Shown: piece by piece, positions 24,496-37,042 of the stretch
How positions within the stretch are numbered: position 1 is the stretch's first letter
Layout of the letters: each line of letters starts with the position of its first letter
Assembly: GCA_001179505.1 (NCBI GenBank)
Contig: CDMY01000376.1
Location: 368,324-425,774 of the forward strand
Source of the DNA: Vitrella brassicaformis
Lineage: Eukaryota > Sar > Vitrellaceae
Reading direction: 5' to 3'
Length of the DNA stretch: 57,451 nt
Notes under the pieces: generated by a model
Seen by the model: the letters and a program-made list of their open reading frames with translations, nothing else
What the model was told of the DNA's origin: nothing
Database searches by the model: none
Position numbers and translations under genes: made by a program

Positions 24496-25684
24496 GGGAA
24501 ACAACGAACCAACACCATACGAATGAATATCGTGCACATGCAAACTTCACGACTTACAGAGACAGACAAGACGGCCGGCCCGGCAGCTAGAAGCTAGAGA
24601 GAGATATAGACAGCCCAGCCAGGCGGACAGGCAGACAGCCAGGCGGACAAGCAGACAGGCAGGCAGACAGGCATGCACACATTCATACATGCGTCAGTCA
24701 CGTAGGTACACAAACGGACGGAGAGGAGTGAGGGAGTGAGGGAGGGGAGGGGTGGGGGATGGCATGCACGCACACACACCTCGCCGTGGCGCCAAAATCC
24801 TCTGCTTTGCCTCTCCTTCCTCCTTTTCCTCCCTACCTGCCAGCCAGCCACCAGTCAATAAGCAACAAGTCGTGTCATTCAGAGAGCGATAGACAGACAG
24901 ACAGACAGACAGGTCACTAGTGTGTGTCTGGGCCCGGCCAGCTGGCCACAAGACACCGCCACCCGGCCCCCCACCCACACAACCCCCCTCCCTCTGTCGT
25001 CTCGGAAGCCGTGTGGCCAGAAACAAACAACCATTGCTGCCTGGCTGTTCACTCATTCCCATGGGTTGGCTCGAGGCAAAAATTTGTCTCAGCGCCTTGC
25101 TCGCTCGCCCCTCGCCACCGTGTGGTCCGTGTGATGTCATGCCTCTGCCCCCCTCCATACAGAATGCACCTGCCTGCCTGCCCTCCGTCGCTGATTCATT
25201 ACATCAGTGTGTGTGGGTGTGCAGAAGTGTGTGAGCGTGTCTGTCTGTCTGTCTGTATGTAAGTATGTAAGTATGTCTGGTATGGAGTGCACAAATTGAT
25301 AGATATGTGGATGGAATGGATGCAGCTTAGAAGTCAGTCAAAGTGCGTGGGGTGCGTGGGTGCATGCGTGGGTGGGTGGGTGCGAGTGGAGAGCCGAGAA
25401 GAGCCAGGGAGAGGAGAGCCTCACTCACTGAGACAGACAGAGACGGAGAGACGGGATGGGATGGAAACACACCAACACGGATAGGATAGGACACACACAC
25501 ACAAACAGGTATACAAACACTCATATGCAATGCAACCCAACCACCCCACCCTGTCCTTCCCCTTCCTCACCTCCCCCATGTCATGTCATGTCATGCGTGT
25601 TAGCCATGCGCCGATTCACTCACGTACTAAGCACAACACCGATCCATCACATCAGGCGAGTAACTCAGCTCAGACCTTACGGCC

Positions 25685-25800
25685 CTGTTGTTTGCCTGCC
25701 TGCCTGCCTGCCTGCCGGCTGCGGCAATCACAAAAACAACACTAGTCAAAATCCACTTTTACATCTCCACCGTCTCTCCCTCCCTCCCTCCCTCCCTCCC
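25685..25800. repeat. (CCTG)n and (CCCT)n microsatellites
   Basis: Two perfect tetranucleotide runs, CCTG at about 25685-25715 and CCCT at about 25775-25800, separated by about 60 bp of unique sequence. Confidence 0.85.
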
Positions 25801-26217
25801 CCCTGTCCCCCTGTCGTTCCGTTGGCCGTGTGGACAATCAATCGTGAGAGTGTGTGTGTGGACACATTCATTCATCCAGGCGGACTGACTGACGAAATGG
25901 TATGGTGTGTGTAGGTGTGTAGGTTAGGTAGTAGTAATTACTCGAGTGAGTGAGTGATGTGATGCCCCCGTCTCTCGTCCATCACATCAATCATATCATA
26001 TCATCATGACAGTCGCACCGCACAGACCGACAACCGCGTGTGAGCAAGCAATCGCGTGGCGTGGCGTGACAGGCAGGCAGGCAGGCGAACAAACCAATCT
26101 CGATAAATAAGGCAGACAGGCAGGCAGGCAGACAATCAGTCAACAAGACAGCCGAACGGGCAGGCAAGCGGACAGACAAGCAAGTGCGTAAGAGTGTGCG
26201 TGTGTGTGTGCGTCTCA

Positions 26218-29169
26218 TCAGAATACGAGTGGCGGCAGCTCAGCAGGAGGTGTGGCTGTGGTCTTGACGAGACGCGCGAGGCGAAATGCCTTCCGGTACA
26301 TCGCCTGATCGATCGGCCGACCCACCCCACCCATCACATGAAGACACACGCAGGGTGAGCAAAGGAGACATGACGAAATTCGCTCATCAGTCAGTGGCGA
26401 GGGACGTACGTACCTTGAGGTGCACGATCCTGTAGTGCGGAAAGTCGGGATCGTTCTCGATGTCCAGCCCCGGCACGGCACACCGACGAATGCGATTCAC
26501 AAACCGCTCAAACCTAAAACACCCAAGACACACACACACGACACTCACTGTCTCTGTCTCTTCCAGCCGTTCACTCCCCCCTCCCTCCCTCCTCCCGCTT
26601 ATTTACTTACTGTGCCGATTTCCTCCTGAGGTCGTCTTTCATGTCTGACAGCCACTCCGGATCCACATCCATCACAGACGTCCCAGACGACAGACTGAAG
26701 CCGGAACTGCGCGAGGGGCTGGAGACCGGCAGCCTGCTGGTGGCAGCGGTGGTGGTGGCGGCGTGGGGTGTGGCGGCCGCTGCGGCCGCACGGGCGTCCG
26801 AGAGGCGCTGGTGTGCACTGGGCGGCCCCCTGAGGATCTTCCACACCGCGGTCACGTAGTTGCGCACCAGGGCTGTGTTGACGAACCTGACAGACAGACA
26901 GACAAAGCATAACACGCAAGCCAAGCGTCAGTTAGATGATGCGATTGACAAGAAATTGTCTGTTTGCTTGTTGAGATGTGCTGTACGTGCGGCGTTCCTC
27001 AGGGCTCTCAGCGGTCTTGAACTTCATCTCGCCTCCCTCGAGGAAGGCGTCGACGTCCTCGCCCCTCTCCTCCCTCTCCACCATCTCGGCCAGGTCGAGG
27101 TCAAACACCTGCTCGGCCGCCAGCGCTAAGGAGCACGCCTGCAGCATCTCATTGACGCCGTCCTCCAGATGGTCCAGCAGCGCCGTCAGCTTGATCAGCA
27201 GCACCGCCACCATCGCCTTGATCTTGCACCCACACAGACACGAGCATGACCTCTCCGGCGATGGCGTGACGTCCTCGGGGTCTTCCCCGTCCTCCGCTCT
27301 CCTCCCCTTGCCCACCCCACATTCGCATGGGCAGGAGCAGTCGACGGGCGGCAGGTCGACCATCCCATCGGCCCCCGCACACGACGACGCCGACTCGTCG
27401 CCGTCATCGTTCCACCTGCGTCTGTCCTTCGCCTTGCCCTCGGGAAAGAAGCTCAGCCCAAAGACAGTCGGGCAGCAGTCGAGCGAAGGGGACTCCTGCG
27501 GCCCTTCGGACATGTGCAGCCGCACCGTCGTCCGGAAGCTCTTCTGCCGGCTGGTGGGGGTGGAGGTGGGCCGGCCGGGACCCTCCGCGATGCTCACGGC
27601 CACCGAGGTCGACACGATCCGCAAAAGGCCTTGGGTGGTGGTTGGGGGCTTGATGATGCGCAGCTGGAGCAGCCTGCGAGCGGGGTAGGGGCAGGGAGGG
27701 GCGTCGGGGGAGAGAGAGGGGGACGGAGGGGGGACGGGAGAGATGGTCACCTCGCTGCACTCCCTTGTGCGGCCGATGGGCAGGGTCAGCCGTGGTCCGA
27801 ACGATGCAGATGTGGTGGATGGCAGCCACGCCTCGGCCGTCGAGATGGCCTCGCCGGCCAGATCGATGTCGAACTCCAGCATGGTGCTGTAGCTGTCCTT
27901 GCTGCCGCGGGAGAGGGCCCTGACCATCTGGTGGTGGCCCTTGGCCTCGCTCGCCTCGTACACCTCCACGTGAGCCGACGACGGGTCGCCCTCGCCATCG
28001 GAGATGACGACGAGGAACACGAGGGTCTCGGGGACCTCCTCGGTGCCCTCCACTGCGGCCTCCTTGAAGTAGGCGGATGTGGCCAGCACCCCGTCGACCG
28101 CCTGTGCCACCACCCCCTGGATCTCGCCATCGATGTCGTCATCGAGAGTGGATGGGAAGTCCCACGCCCGGCTGGAGTTGGACCGCTCTGCGTCCGAGTC
28201 GCCGTCGTCCTCCTGGTCTGTCGCCCCGATGCGTGTGCTATCGTCGCCCGTGGCCGTCTTGCCCGACACGCTCCCCGCCGGCGTGTCCTTGGAGCATGGC
28301 GGCTGCAGGGTGGTTAAAGAGTTGGAGCTCAGCGATGACTGCCGGGGTAGGGGTTGGGGGTGGGAGCCCGGCAGACGTCCTGTGGCCTCGCCCCCGTCGC
28401 TCTCTTCCTCCCCAGCCTTGAGGTATGCGTCGAGGTCCATGGTGTGTGGCGGTTTCTGGACGTCGATCGTCATCTCGAGCGACTTCTGGGGGGCGGAGGA
28501 GGGGTCGCTCGACTGCGGGGACAGGTTGTCGGGGCCGTACGAGGCGCGCGCCTTCATCGTCCGGTCGCCGTCAGCGATGCACCGGAAGCGGTTGCCTCGC
28601 TGCATCGTCTCCCGCACATAGCTTGCCATCTTGTCGTGGCGCGCAAACACATCCGTCAGGGAGAAGCGGGGAATCGGCGAAGGGGCGTGATGATCACCTT
28701 CAGGCCTGATCGCGCTCCCCGCCCTGGCCGGCAGGAAGCTGAGCATGGTGCTCGCGGCTGTCGACGTCGATGTGTCCACTGGCGTGTGGAGCAGCTCCCC
28801 AAGACGCTGCAAGTTGCGCTCGAGGCCTTGATAGTCTATTCCTCCCTCAACCCTCTGCACATAATTCCCCTCCGCAAGCTCACTGGAAACACACACACAC
28901 ACGCCCACACACAGACGATCCAATCCGGCAAGTGCGTACCCCACATAGGTCTGAGCTATGGCAGGCGCGCGCACCGACCGTTCGAGGGCGTCATGAAGGG
29001 GCGGCAGGATGGGGTCGAGTGATGGTGAGGCTGTCTTGATGTGACTCGGCTCCGGCTCCGGCGACAAGGGCGAGTGGGCCCGGTCTGCCGGGCTGTAATC
29101 TTGCATCCTCCGGTTGGTTGTGCGGCTGTTGACGCCAGAGAACGTGTGGCCTCTGCGGAAGAGCGGCAT
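26218..29169 (-). CDS. Unknown protein with two CSCxCxC clusters
   Basis: Exons 29169-28940, 28882-26987, 26886-26611, 26513-26414, 26304-26218; 862 aa, phases consistent. I do not recognise a family. The first ~350 residues are polar and probably disordered (Ser/Pro/Asp). A middle region (genomic about 28130-27560) has beta-like segments such as ETLVFLVVISDGEGD and LLQLRIIKPPTTTQ. Two tetracysteine knuckles of the same pattern follow: CSCPCEC near 27330 and CSCLCGC near 27235. Directly after the second comes a long helix (MVAVLLIKLTALLDHLED). The C-terminal exons carry two similar short motifs, TFVNTALVRNYVTAVWK and QFERFVNRIRRCAVPG. The clusters could bind metal or be palmitoylated; neither is shown by the sequence. 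Confidence 0.75.
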
Positions 29170-29431
29170 TGCGGGCCTCCCGCCGCCAGATCTCTGCCCC
29201 TCGACTCCTCCAGAGCGATGCAGACCTAGCCCTGAGACCTCTGCGCCACCGCAAGCATCACACAGGTAACGGCCGATCGTTTTTCAGCTCGCGCGGTGCT
29301 TGCGTAGTTCGACAACAGAGGAACATTCTGTGACAGGTGTAAGAGTCAAGATCGTCAAGATTTTCAATATCTTCAGAAGAAGCGTCGCTTCCCGGTTTCC
29401 TTTTCTCTCTCCATCTTCCCTCCCTGCTGAG
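29170..29431. promoter_or_regulatory. Shared divergent promoter region (unknown protein / acetolactate synthase)
   Basis: 262 bp between opposing ATGs. The ALS frame is open upstream of 29432 but contains no earlier ATG, so this interval is probably UTR plus promoter. Confidence 0.45.
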
Positions 29432-31776
29432 ATGCTCAGCACCTTGCGGCATCCAGCAGGCCGTGCATGCTGCGCCACCAATGCTGTTCGACCACGGCCC
29501 GTCCGGCCCAGCCCTCGCTCAGATTTCTTTCCCCTCTCGCTCTCGTCCAGGCAACCGACGGCAACCGCACCTGCACCTGCCATACTCCCCTCAGCCACAT
29601 GCTTCGCGCGCCACACGAGGTCATGGCACCAATACGGTGGATGCGGCAGCACCCACCGCGGCTTTGGCAGTGCAGCAGCGGCAGCGACCCACCGTGGGAG
29701 GGAGGAGGGAGCACCACTGGAGGACAACGACATCCATGAGCACATCGGTCGTGACCTGCTGTCCTACCGGCAGGCGTACGACCGCATCGTCATCACCGAC
29801 AGCCTGGAGCGCATCGTGGACGACTTCAACAAGGTGACCATGACGGGTGGGCAGATCGTCCACCGCATGCTGCGCAACAAGGGCGTCGAGTACGTCTTCG
29901 GCTACTCGGGGGGCGCCGTGCTGCCGCTGGTGGACTGCTTCTACGACGAGAAGATCAAGTTCTTCCTCCAGTGCAACGAGCAGTGCACGGGCCACAGTGC
30001 GGCGGCGGTGGGCAAGTCGACGGGCAAGCCGGGTGTGGTGGTGGTGACGTCGGGGCCGGGACTGACCAACCTCATCACACCCCTGCAGGACGCACTCATG
30101 GATGGGGTCCCCATGGTCGTCCTCTCCGGACAGGTAGGGAGGGCACCTGTGGACACACACATCTATGGGCAGACAGAGAGACAGACGTGCAGTGCAGAGT
30201 GGTGGACGTGTGTGTCTGTGTGTGTGCGAAGGTACCGACGACGGCGATGGGCACGGATGCATTTCAGGAGTGTCCGGCAACGGCCCTGACGAAGCCCTGC
30301 ACCAAGTGGAACTTCCTGGCGCAGGACATCGAGTCGCTGCCATGGGCACTCGAACACGCATTCAAAACGGCTATGTCCGGACGGTATGTCAATCAGCTCA
30401 AAAAGATGGATACACTTCACTCCACCCCTTCGTGCAATGCAATCGCCCAACGTTGTGTGGTGTGGTGTGTGTGTGGCTGGTCTGCCTCTCTGTCGTTGGT
30501 GCGGTGCAGCAAGGGTCCGGTTCATGTGGATCTGCCCAAGAATGTGTCGGCCGGTACGGCGCAAATACCGATCTCCCTCATCGCACCCAGGATGGGACAG
30601 GTGAGTCAGGTCAGAGAGCACAGCACACATACATACACGCAAAGCGCCGCTGGCTGTGTGAGTGAGTGATTGTGTCCGGCCATGCCATGTCTGTCTGTGT
30701 TGTGTTGTGATGTGGCACGTTACATTAGAATGACCTGGCCTACAATCTGGCAGAGCGCGAGAACGCCAAGCTCAAGGTGGAGCCCGAGAAGATGCAAAGA
30801 GTGGCTGACCTCATCGCACGGTATGCCATGGCAGCCAGTCCCGGAGGGAGGCCACAGACGCGATACACGACATGGGTACACCCCGCGCATGACATGTCCG
30901 TCGATGTGTTGTGTGGTCAGTGCGGAGCGTCCGGTGATGTATGTGGGCCACGGTGCGTCAGAGGCGTGGAGGGAGGTCAGAGAGCTTGCCATCAAGGTCA
31001 GTAATATATATTACCCTCCCTCCCTCCTTGCCAGCCAGCCTGACAGACAGACAGAAGCCCACACGGACGTCTGTCTCTCTGTGCCTCTCTGCCTGTCTGA
31101 TTGTCTGTCTGTCTGTCTGTCTCCCTTGGTGCGGTGCAGTGTGACATTCCGACGACCACGACAGTTCACGGGATGGGAATCTTCGACGAGCTGCACCCGC
31201 TGTCTCTGCACATGCTGGGCATGCACGGCTCTGCCTACGCCAACTACGCCATACAGAACGCTGACCTCATCCTCGCAATCGGAAGCAGATTCGGTCAGCC
31301 AGACACACATCCCAACAACCGTCATACAGACAGACAGATCCTGACAGACAACAGAACAGTCTCTCTCTCCCGTGTGTTGTGTGTTGTGTGTTGGTGTGGA
31401 TGGATCATATGATGTGGATTGGATCAGACGATCGCACCACCGGTGTGATAAGCAAGTATGCGCCCAGGGCTCGTGCGGCAGCTGTTAAGGGCGAGGGCGG
31501 CATCGTGCACATCGATATCGAGGCACGGCAGTTCGGCAAGTGTGTCGAGCCGAACCTTGCCATCCACTCAGACTGCAGAAACGGTGTGTGAGATGGGAGA
31601 CAGAGAGGGAGAGGCAGGAGGCACGCATTTCTGTCGCTGATTCGTTGTGCCGTGACTCACGTGTGTATCTCCTTCCGTCATTCCGTCATTCAGCGTTGCT
31701 TCAGCTGTTGCCCCTGGTGTCTGAGCAGACGAGGTCCGAATGGGTCGCACAGGTACTGCAGCATGGCAGCATGGCG

Positions 31777-31807
<31 letters not shown>

Positions 31808-33082
31808 TCACCACGTCTCCCTGGCTGTCCTGTCTCTCATGACCAGATCCAGAAGTGGAAGCAGAAGTTCCCCTTCTCATGGATTCCGGCCCCCGAAGGA
31901 CGCATCAAGACACAAGACGTACGTAAACTATCTAACAACGTACACTAACAAACACACTCACTGCTGAAGCGAGAGCGGTAGACGCTCTGCCCCCGTGTGT
32001 GTCCTCCACACACACAGGTGTGTGACGGCATCTACCGCGCGACTCGGAAGCCCGACGTGGTGCCTGAGGGCAAGGACGTCATCTACTGCACGGGTGTGGG
32101 CAACCACCAGATGATGACCGCCCAGTTCATCCGGTGGCGGCGGCCGCGGCAAATGATCACTTCGGGCGGGCTGGGCACCATGGGCTCGGGACTGCCCTTC
32201 TCTATCGGCGCACAGGTGCGGTGTGCTGCGCTTCACCGCCACCACCAGCACTCACATATCGGACACCGCAGCCCACTCGTGTCTCTGTGTGTGTGTGTGT
32301 GTGGCCGTGCGGTGCGGCTGTGTGTGTCATTCAGGTGTCTCATCCCGACAGTTTGGTGATCCTGATCGATGGTGACGGCTCCTTCAACATGACCCACGTC
32401 GACCTGGCCAGCGTGAGGCGGTATAACCTGCCCATCAAGATAGCCATCATGAATGACGGAAAGTACGCAACGCACGACAACGCATCCCATTCCGACCATA
32501 TGAACGGACCATCCATCGCATGTGCTGCGTGTGTGTGTGTGTGTGTATGTTGTGTCGTTGGCTTGGCTGGTCTGGTTGATGCGGTGCAGGCAGCAGATGG
32601 TGGCAGTGTGGCAGAAGCTCTTCTTCAATGGCCGCATGCTGGCCACCGACAACACAAACCCTGACTATGTCATGGTGCGCAGCGCAGCGCACTGCACTGC
32701 AGCGGCCGACATACACACACAGCAAATCAATCAATGTACACACGTGTGTATCTGTGTGTCGGTTGGTTTGTGCAGCTGGCGAACTCTCACGGCGTTCCTG
32801 CCGTGCGGTGCAGCCACGTGAGCGATCTCGACAAGACCATCGCAGAGTGGCTCAGCACCGAAGGGCCCTGCCTCGCAGACTTCAGGCACCATACGCACAC
32901 ACATCACGTACCTTGTTCATGGACGGATCCGTTTGTGTCTCTGCTCTGTGTGTGTGTGTGTGCCCAGGGTTGTGCCCGACATCTGTCTGCCGATGGTTCA
33001 GCCGGGGCGGGCACTGGACGAGATGCTGCTCAACCCGGAACAGCTCGAAAACGCCAAAATGGAGGGGCTGGCGCCATCATGA
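29432..33082 (+). CDS. Acetolactate synthase (acetohydroxyacid synthase) catalytic subunit
   Basis: Fourteen exons: 29432-30133, 30232-30383, 30510-30600, 30729-30820, 30921-30996, 31140-31293, 31428-31583, 31694-31752, 31847-31918, 32018-32215, 32335-32462, 32590-32674, 32776-32885, 32968-33082; 729 aa. A ~100-residue Arg/Ser-rich leader without acidic residues or a signal peptide suggests an organelle, more likely mitochondrion. The TPP enzyme domains are clear: [12 protein letters not shown], catalytic Glu in [63 protein letters not shown] and the TPP/Mg motif GDGSFNMT...MND. The enzyme joins two pyruvates (or pyruvate and 2-oxobutyrate) at the start of valine, leucine and isoleucine synthesis. 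Oddities: [11 protein letters not shown] replaces the usual EQGAGHMAEG, and the last intron appears to be GC-AG. Confidence 0.95.
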
Positions 33083-33761
33083 TGGATAGACAGATGGGTC
33101 ACGGGTGGGTGGGGTGGCTAGACAGACAGACGGCGGTGTGTTGATGATTTGATTTGATTTGTGCGATCGACGGATGGCACGGCACAGATGAAGGAATGAA
33201 TGCAACGCAGGGCGGCCGGCCATGTGATGGTGAAAGCTATGCGTCGACATGGCCGCCGGCCCTTTTGCGGCTTGATCAAAGGATGAATGGAGTTTGATTG
33301 ATTGCGTGGTGTCTGTGATCGATGTGTGATCTCTATATCGATGTGTTGTATGTGTATGTGGGATGGATGGCTACATCTGCATAGCTTGTGTGTTTATACG
33401 GACGGCCACATGGTGGAGTGGAGTGTGTGTGTGAGGGCAGCGGTAGCCTACGGTAGGTAGCCAAGCTTGACTCATGCGGACGGACGGCTTGATGCGATAC
33501 GATGTATGCATTGCATTGACCTATGTGTCGTCTGTGTCTGTGTCACCTGATCTCTAAACATTTTTCATTTTAATTAACCCGCCCCGTCATCGCCCCATCT
33601 GCCTTGCGAGCCGAAGACGGTCCCAAGAAAAAGATCGCCATCTCATCATTCTTTCTTTCGCCTTCCCTTCGATTCAAAATCGTTGTTCTTGAAAGCCCTT
33701 CGCACCCTGCGTACTGCCATTCGTTTCCATCGCCTTCGGCCTCGGCGCGACTTCATCGCTG
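33083..33761. promoter_or_regulatory. Spacer and probable promoter of the RCC1 gene
   Basis: 679 bp between two genes on the same strand. The first half is GATG/GTGT-rich 3' flank. The stretch from about 33555 (an AT-rich TTTTTCATTTTAATTAA patch) to 33761 looks different in composition and probably holds the promoter and 5' UTR of the downstream gene. Confidence 0.45.
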
Positions 33762-36079
33762 ATGGACTCTCACAGCCAACGGCCTCCAGAACCGGAAGGT
33801 AAGGAGGCCCCCTCGTCTGCCAACTTCTTCATATGGGGGGTAGCACCCTGGACGCCTTCCAAGGTCATCAGCCGGCCATTCCTGACGGAGAAGATAGCGG
33901 GCGACATCAAGGATGTGGCCATTGGGGCCTCATGGATGGTCGCTCTTCTCGAGAACGGGGAGCTGTGGTCCTGGGGTGAGGACAGCAATGGATGCCTCGG
34001 ACTGGTGGGCAATGAACCCATACACCATACATACACACTGGCATGCACTCGTTCCTGCCTTTCTCCTCTCTGGGGGTGTGTTAAGGGCCAGGACCGCACG
34101 TCAGCGCCGGAGCCCGCGCAGATTCATTTGGAAACTCACAGCTTGGCGCTTCCCACCGCCGCGTCGCGTGTCAGTTTCGTTGACACGTCGCCATCCGCCA
34201 GACCGTCGCACGCCTCTATCCGCAAGGCCAGCACTGCCACAACCGGTGCAGTGAGGATGCCCGACACAGTGGTTGGTCTGGTGGGTGGGGGGGACTTCGT
34301 GCTGGCGTGGACGGCGCGCGGCTGTCTGTATGGGTGGGGATCAAACGCCGACGGACAATTGGGCGTCGGGGATTTCAGCAATCGCTTCCAACCGGCACGA
34401 GTGGACGCCCTCGAGGACGATGCTGTCTCCCAGGTGCTTGTCGCCCACGGCCATTCTGTGTTCGCTTTATCTGAAAGGGGGAGTGTCTTCGCTTGGGGCA
34501 ACAACTCAAAAAGAGAGCTGGGGCTGGACACAGGAAAGAAGAAGACCCAGGGCCACAGCCACAGCCAGGAGCCGATTCAACCGACCGCAGCAGCTAGAGC
34601 GGCCGCCACACATGTGCAGACGAGGGTGGCCAGGCCTGAGCCCCTCGTGAGCCTGCGGCCATACAAGATCAGCCGCATCGAGAGTAAGAATGGTACGCTG
34701 CTCGCCCACATCGACCACGGCAGCAAGAAGCGAGCGGCCATGGGCGTGCATCAAGCAGCAGAAGGTGCGCTGAGCGAGGCCCTCTCTCTCAAGACACCCT
34801 CACCCGACACCAAACCAGAGCCCCAACATGCCCGCCTGCCTGTCGAAGAGGTTGAGCTGCTGCAGGGGGTGGATTTCCTGCGCAAGGTCTTTGAGCAGAT
34901 GGCGTCGTGGTGGGAACAGCTGCTGCGGCTGCGGCACGGCGAGCCCGACCCCTCGTCGATGGACACAAATGCGGACCTCCACCACCGCGCAAATAGGGAG
35001 CTGCCGGCACACGAGATGGATCAGAACGTTGAGGAGAGTGCGCTGCTGCACGCACTTGACAGCCTGGGAGGGCTGCACAGGGCGGCCGTGGCACAGCTCA
35101 AGGAGGCACAGGGCGCTCCCAGGGCTAAGAACATCCGGCTTCTGCTGACTATCTTCATTGACGACTGCCGGCTCCGCACGGTGGGTTTGTCGTCTTGTGT
35201 TGCAGACAGCATGGCACGAAGCCCTCCCTTTTCTTTTCCATGCTCTCTCCCCTTGTTGGTTGTGTGTTGGGTCAGGAGAAGGTCCAACGCACATTGGGCG
35301 CCCGGCGGCTGACGGACCTCAAGCGAACCGTCGAGAAGATCCCCGGCGAGCAGGTGCACGAGTTCGGCAACAAGACTGCATCTGACATCAAGAAGCTCCT
35401 TGCCAGCAGCAGCCAGGCGGAGGCGATCCTGCAGCGAGTGCGCAGCGCTGATGTGTCCGACCTGCTGTGCAGAGAGCTGCAGCTGTCTCTCGCACAGACA
35501 ATGGAGGCCCGTGTGCAGCTCTATGAGACACAGATCCAGCTGCTGCAGCACCTGCAGAACACCGCTCTCCATGGCCTCAGCGACGCGCCTTCGGCCAGCG
35601 ACCCCACTTTGCCTGCCCTTTGTGTGGTGGCCGAGAGGTGGCGCCATCTCAAGAGCTTCTCATTGGCCAAGCTGTGTGCCGAGTGCGAGAGACACGCACA
35701 CGAGTACGGGGACAAGGAGGAGTTTCTGCAGTGGCTGGTCAAGGCGTCGGATCAGAAGATCGACCAGCTGCTGCTCATGCAGAAGGACCCACCTGCCGTC
35801 ATGCAGGACTGCCTGCTGCCGACACTGTGCTACGATCTTTTGCACGAGAACGCTGAGCTGCGCAAGATGGCCAACGCCTACCAGCTGCGGGTGTTCATCC
35901 TCCACAAGAGGGCACAGGCTCATCATATTCATGGTGGGGGTGGTTTGGGAGGCACCATGGGCACACTGGGGCTGAGCAAGAGTGGCGGTGTGTCAGGGAT
36001 GGGTGTGTCTGGGGGCTCTATGTCGGCTGGGATGAGCAGGGCGCCTGTGCCCCCGCTGCCGCTGAGCAGGAAGCATTGA
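33762..36079 (+). CDS. RCC1-repeat protein with long helical C-terminal region
   Basis: Exons 33762-34004, 34086-35180, 35276-36079; 713 aa. The first intron is in frame, but removing it restores the RCC1 consensus (WSWGEDSNGCLGL joined to GQDRTSAPEP). RCC1-type repeats fill residues about 20-260: FFIWG, LWSWGED, LYGWGSNADGQLGVGD and VFAWGNNSKRELGL. Only about four blades are visible, fewer than the seven of a full propeller. After a low-complexity linker comes a long alpha-helical, probably coiled-coil region (about 350-670) with repeated Leu and charged residues. The tail is Gly/Ser-rich. RCC1 blades often bind GTPases, chromatin or membranes; the partner here is unknown. Confidence 0.8.
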
Positions 36080-36997
36080 GTAAATGAGAGACGCGGGGAG
36101 GTTTGTAGAGGTTGGGTATCACACATACACAGTGTTGGGGGGATGCACCTCCAGAGAGACAGACACGGTGTGCACTGCACGGAGTGCCTACGTGTAGCTA
36201 GTTTATTCTCACTGTGCTCTCTGTGGGATGTGAGTGCGTCCATGCGCTGATTGGTGGATGGATGGATGGATGGACGTACTGGTGACCTTTCCTGCCATTT
36301 CATGACCCATTTAGATTTCGATGTCAGCAGTCAGTCAGTCCATGTGGACAAGGCGCACACACATTCTCGCGTCTCTGTCTGTCTTTGCCCGTCATATATG
36401 TCGGCGCACCGCACCGTGGCGTTCGTTCACCTTGACGGGTGCAGCTGTAGCATTCGAGTGGGTGGGCATTATAACACACAATCACGTGGCATTATAACAC
36501 ACACTCACATGACATACTACAGCAGACACACGCCAGGCGAGCACCATGCCATGCACGCCACGCACAACCTGACTGACAGATTCCTCCACTCCGTGTGTCG
36601 GTGCAAGCGCAGCGACAGCCACGCCACGCGCATCGCATCGATTGTCCGCTCATCTCATTCACTGACTGTTTGCAAGTACGTACGTAAGCATGTATGTATG
36701 TATGTATGGGTTTCACTGTGCAGCAACAGCCTCGCTGTGAGCTGCCTGGGCCAGAGAGTGAATGAGAGAGTGAGTGAGCAAAAGAGAGAGAGGGGCGAGT
36801 CCAGTGCACACACGCACCGCACCCGCTCTTCCTTCATTCGTCAGGCCTTCAATAGTCAGTCGATCAGGCGATCGACGCATTGCATTCCATCCCTCCCCTC
36901 CCCTCCTCTCCCCTCCACATGAACACATGGAAACGAAAGGAGAAAAAATGGGGATTGTCGATACGATGCACACACTCATGGATGGATGGATGGAGCC

Positions 36998-37042
<45 letters not shown>

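Larger units (their letters stand above)
21807..26217. other. 4.4 kb repeat-rich gene desert
   Basis: This is the largest region without a gene. I see only period-4 microsatellites and their decayed forms: GACA at 21625-21648 (just upstream, in the last intron of the heme oxygenase gene) and 24890-24911, AGCC at 22723-22741, ATCC near 22943-22962, GTCT at 23235-23259, GGAT and GTAT at 24449-24495, GGCA/GGCGGACA at about 24610-24672, CCTG at 25685-25715, CCCT at 25775-25800, and GGCA at 26070-26135. All open frames are translated repeats without splice-supported partners. An unspliced noncoding RNA cannot be excluded. Confidence 0.6.

Noticed and set aside
27514-28317. 267-codon plus-strand frame opposite the 26218-29169 gene
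   Set aside because: Antisense shadow of a 632-codon exon with consistent flanking introns; Gly/Arg-rich composition typical of the reverse frame.
34005-34085. In-frame insertion in the RCC1 protein
   Set aside because: It has GTGGGC...TTAAG ends, and removal restores an RCC1 blade, so it is scored as an intron.
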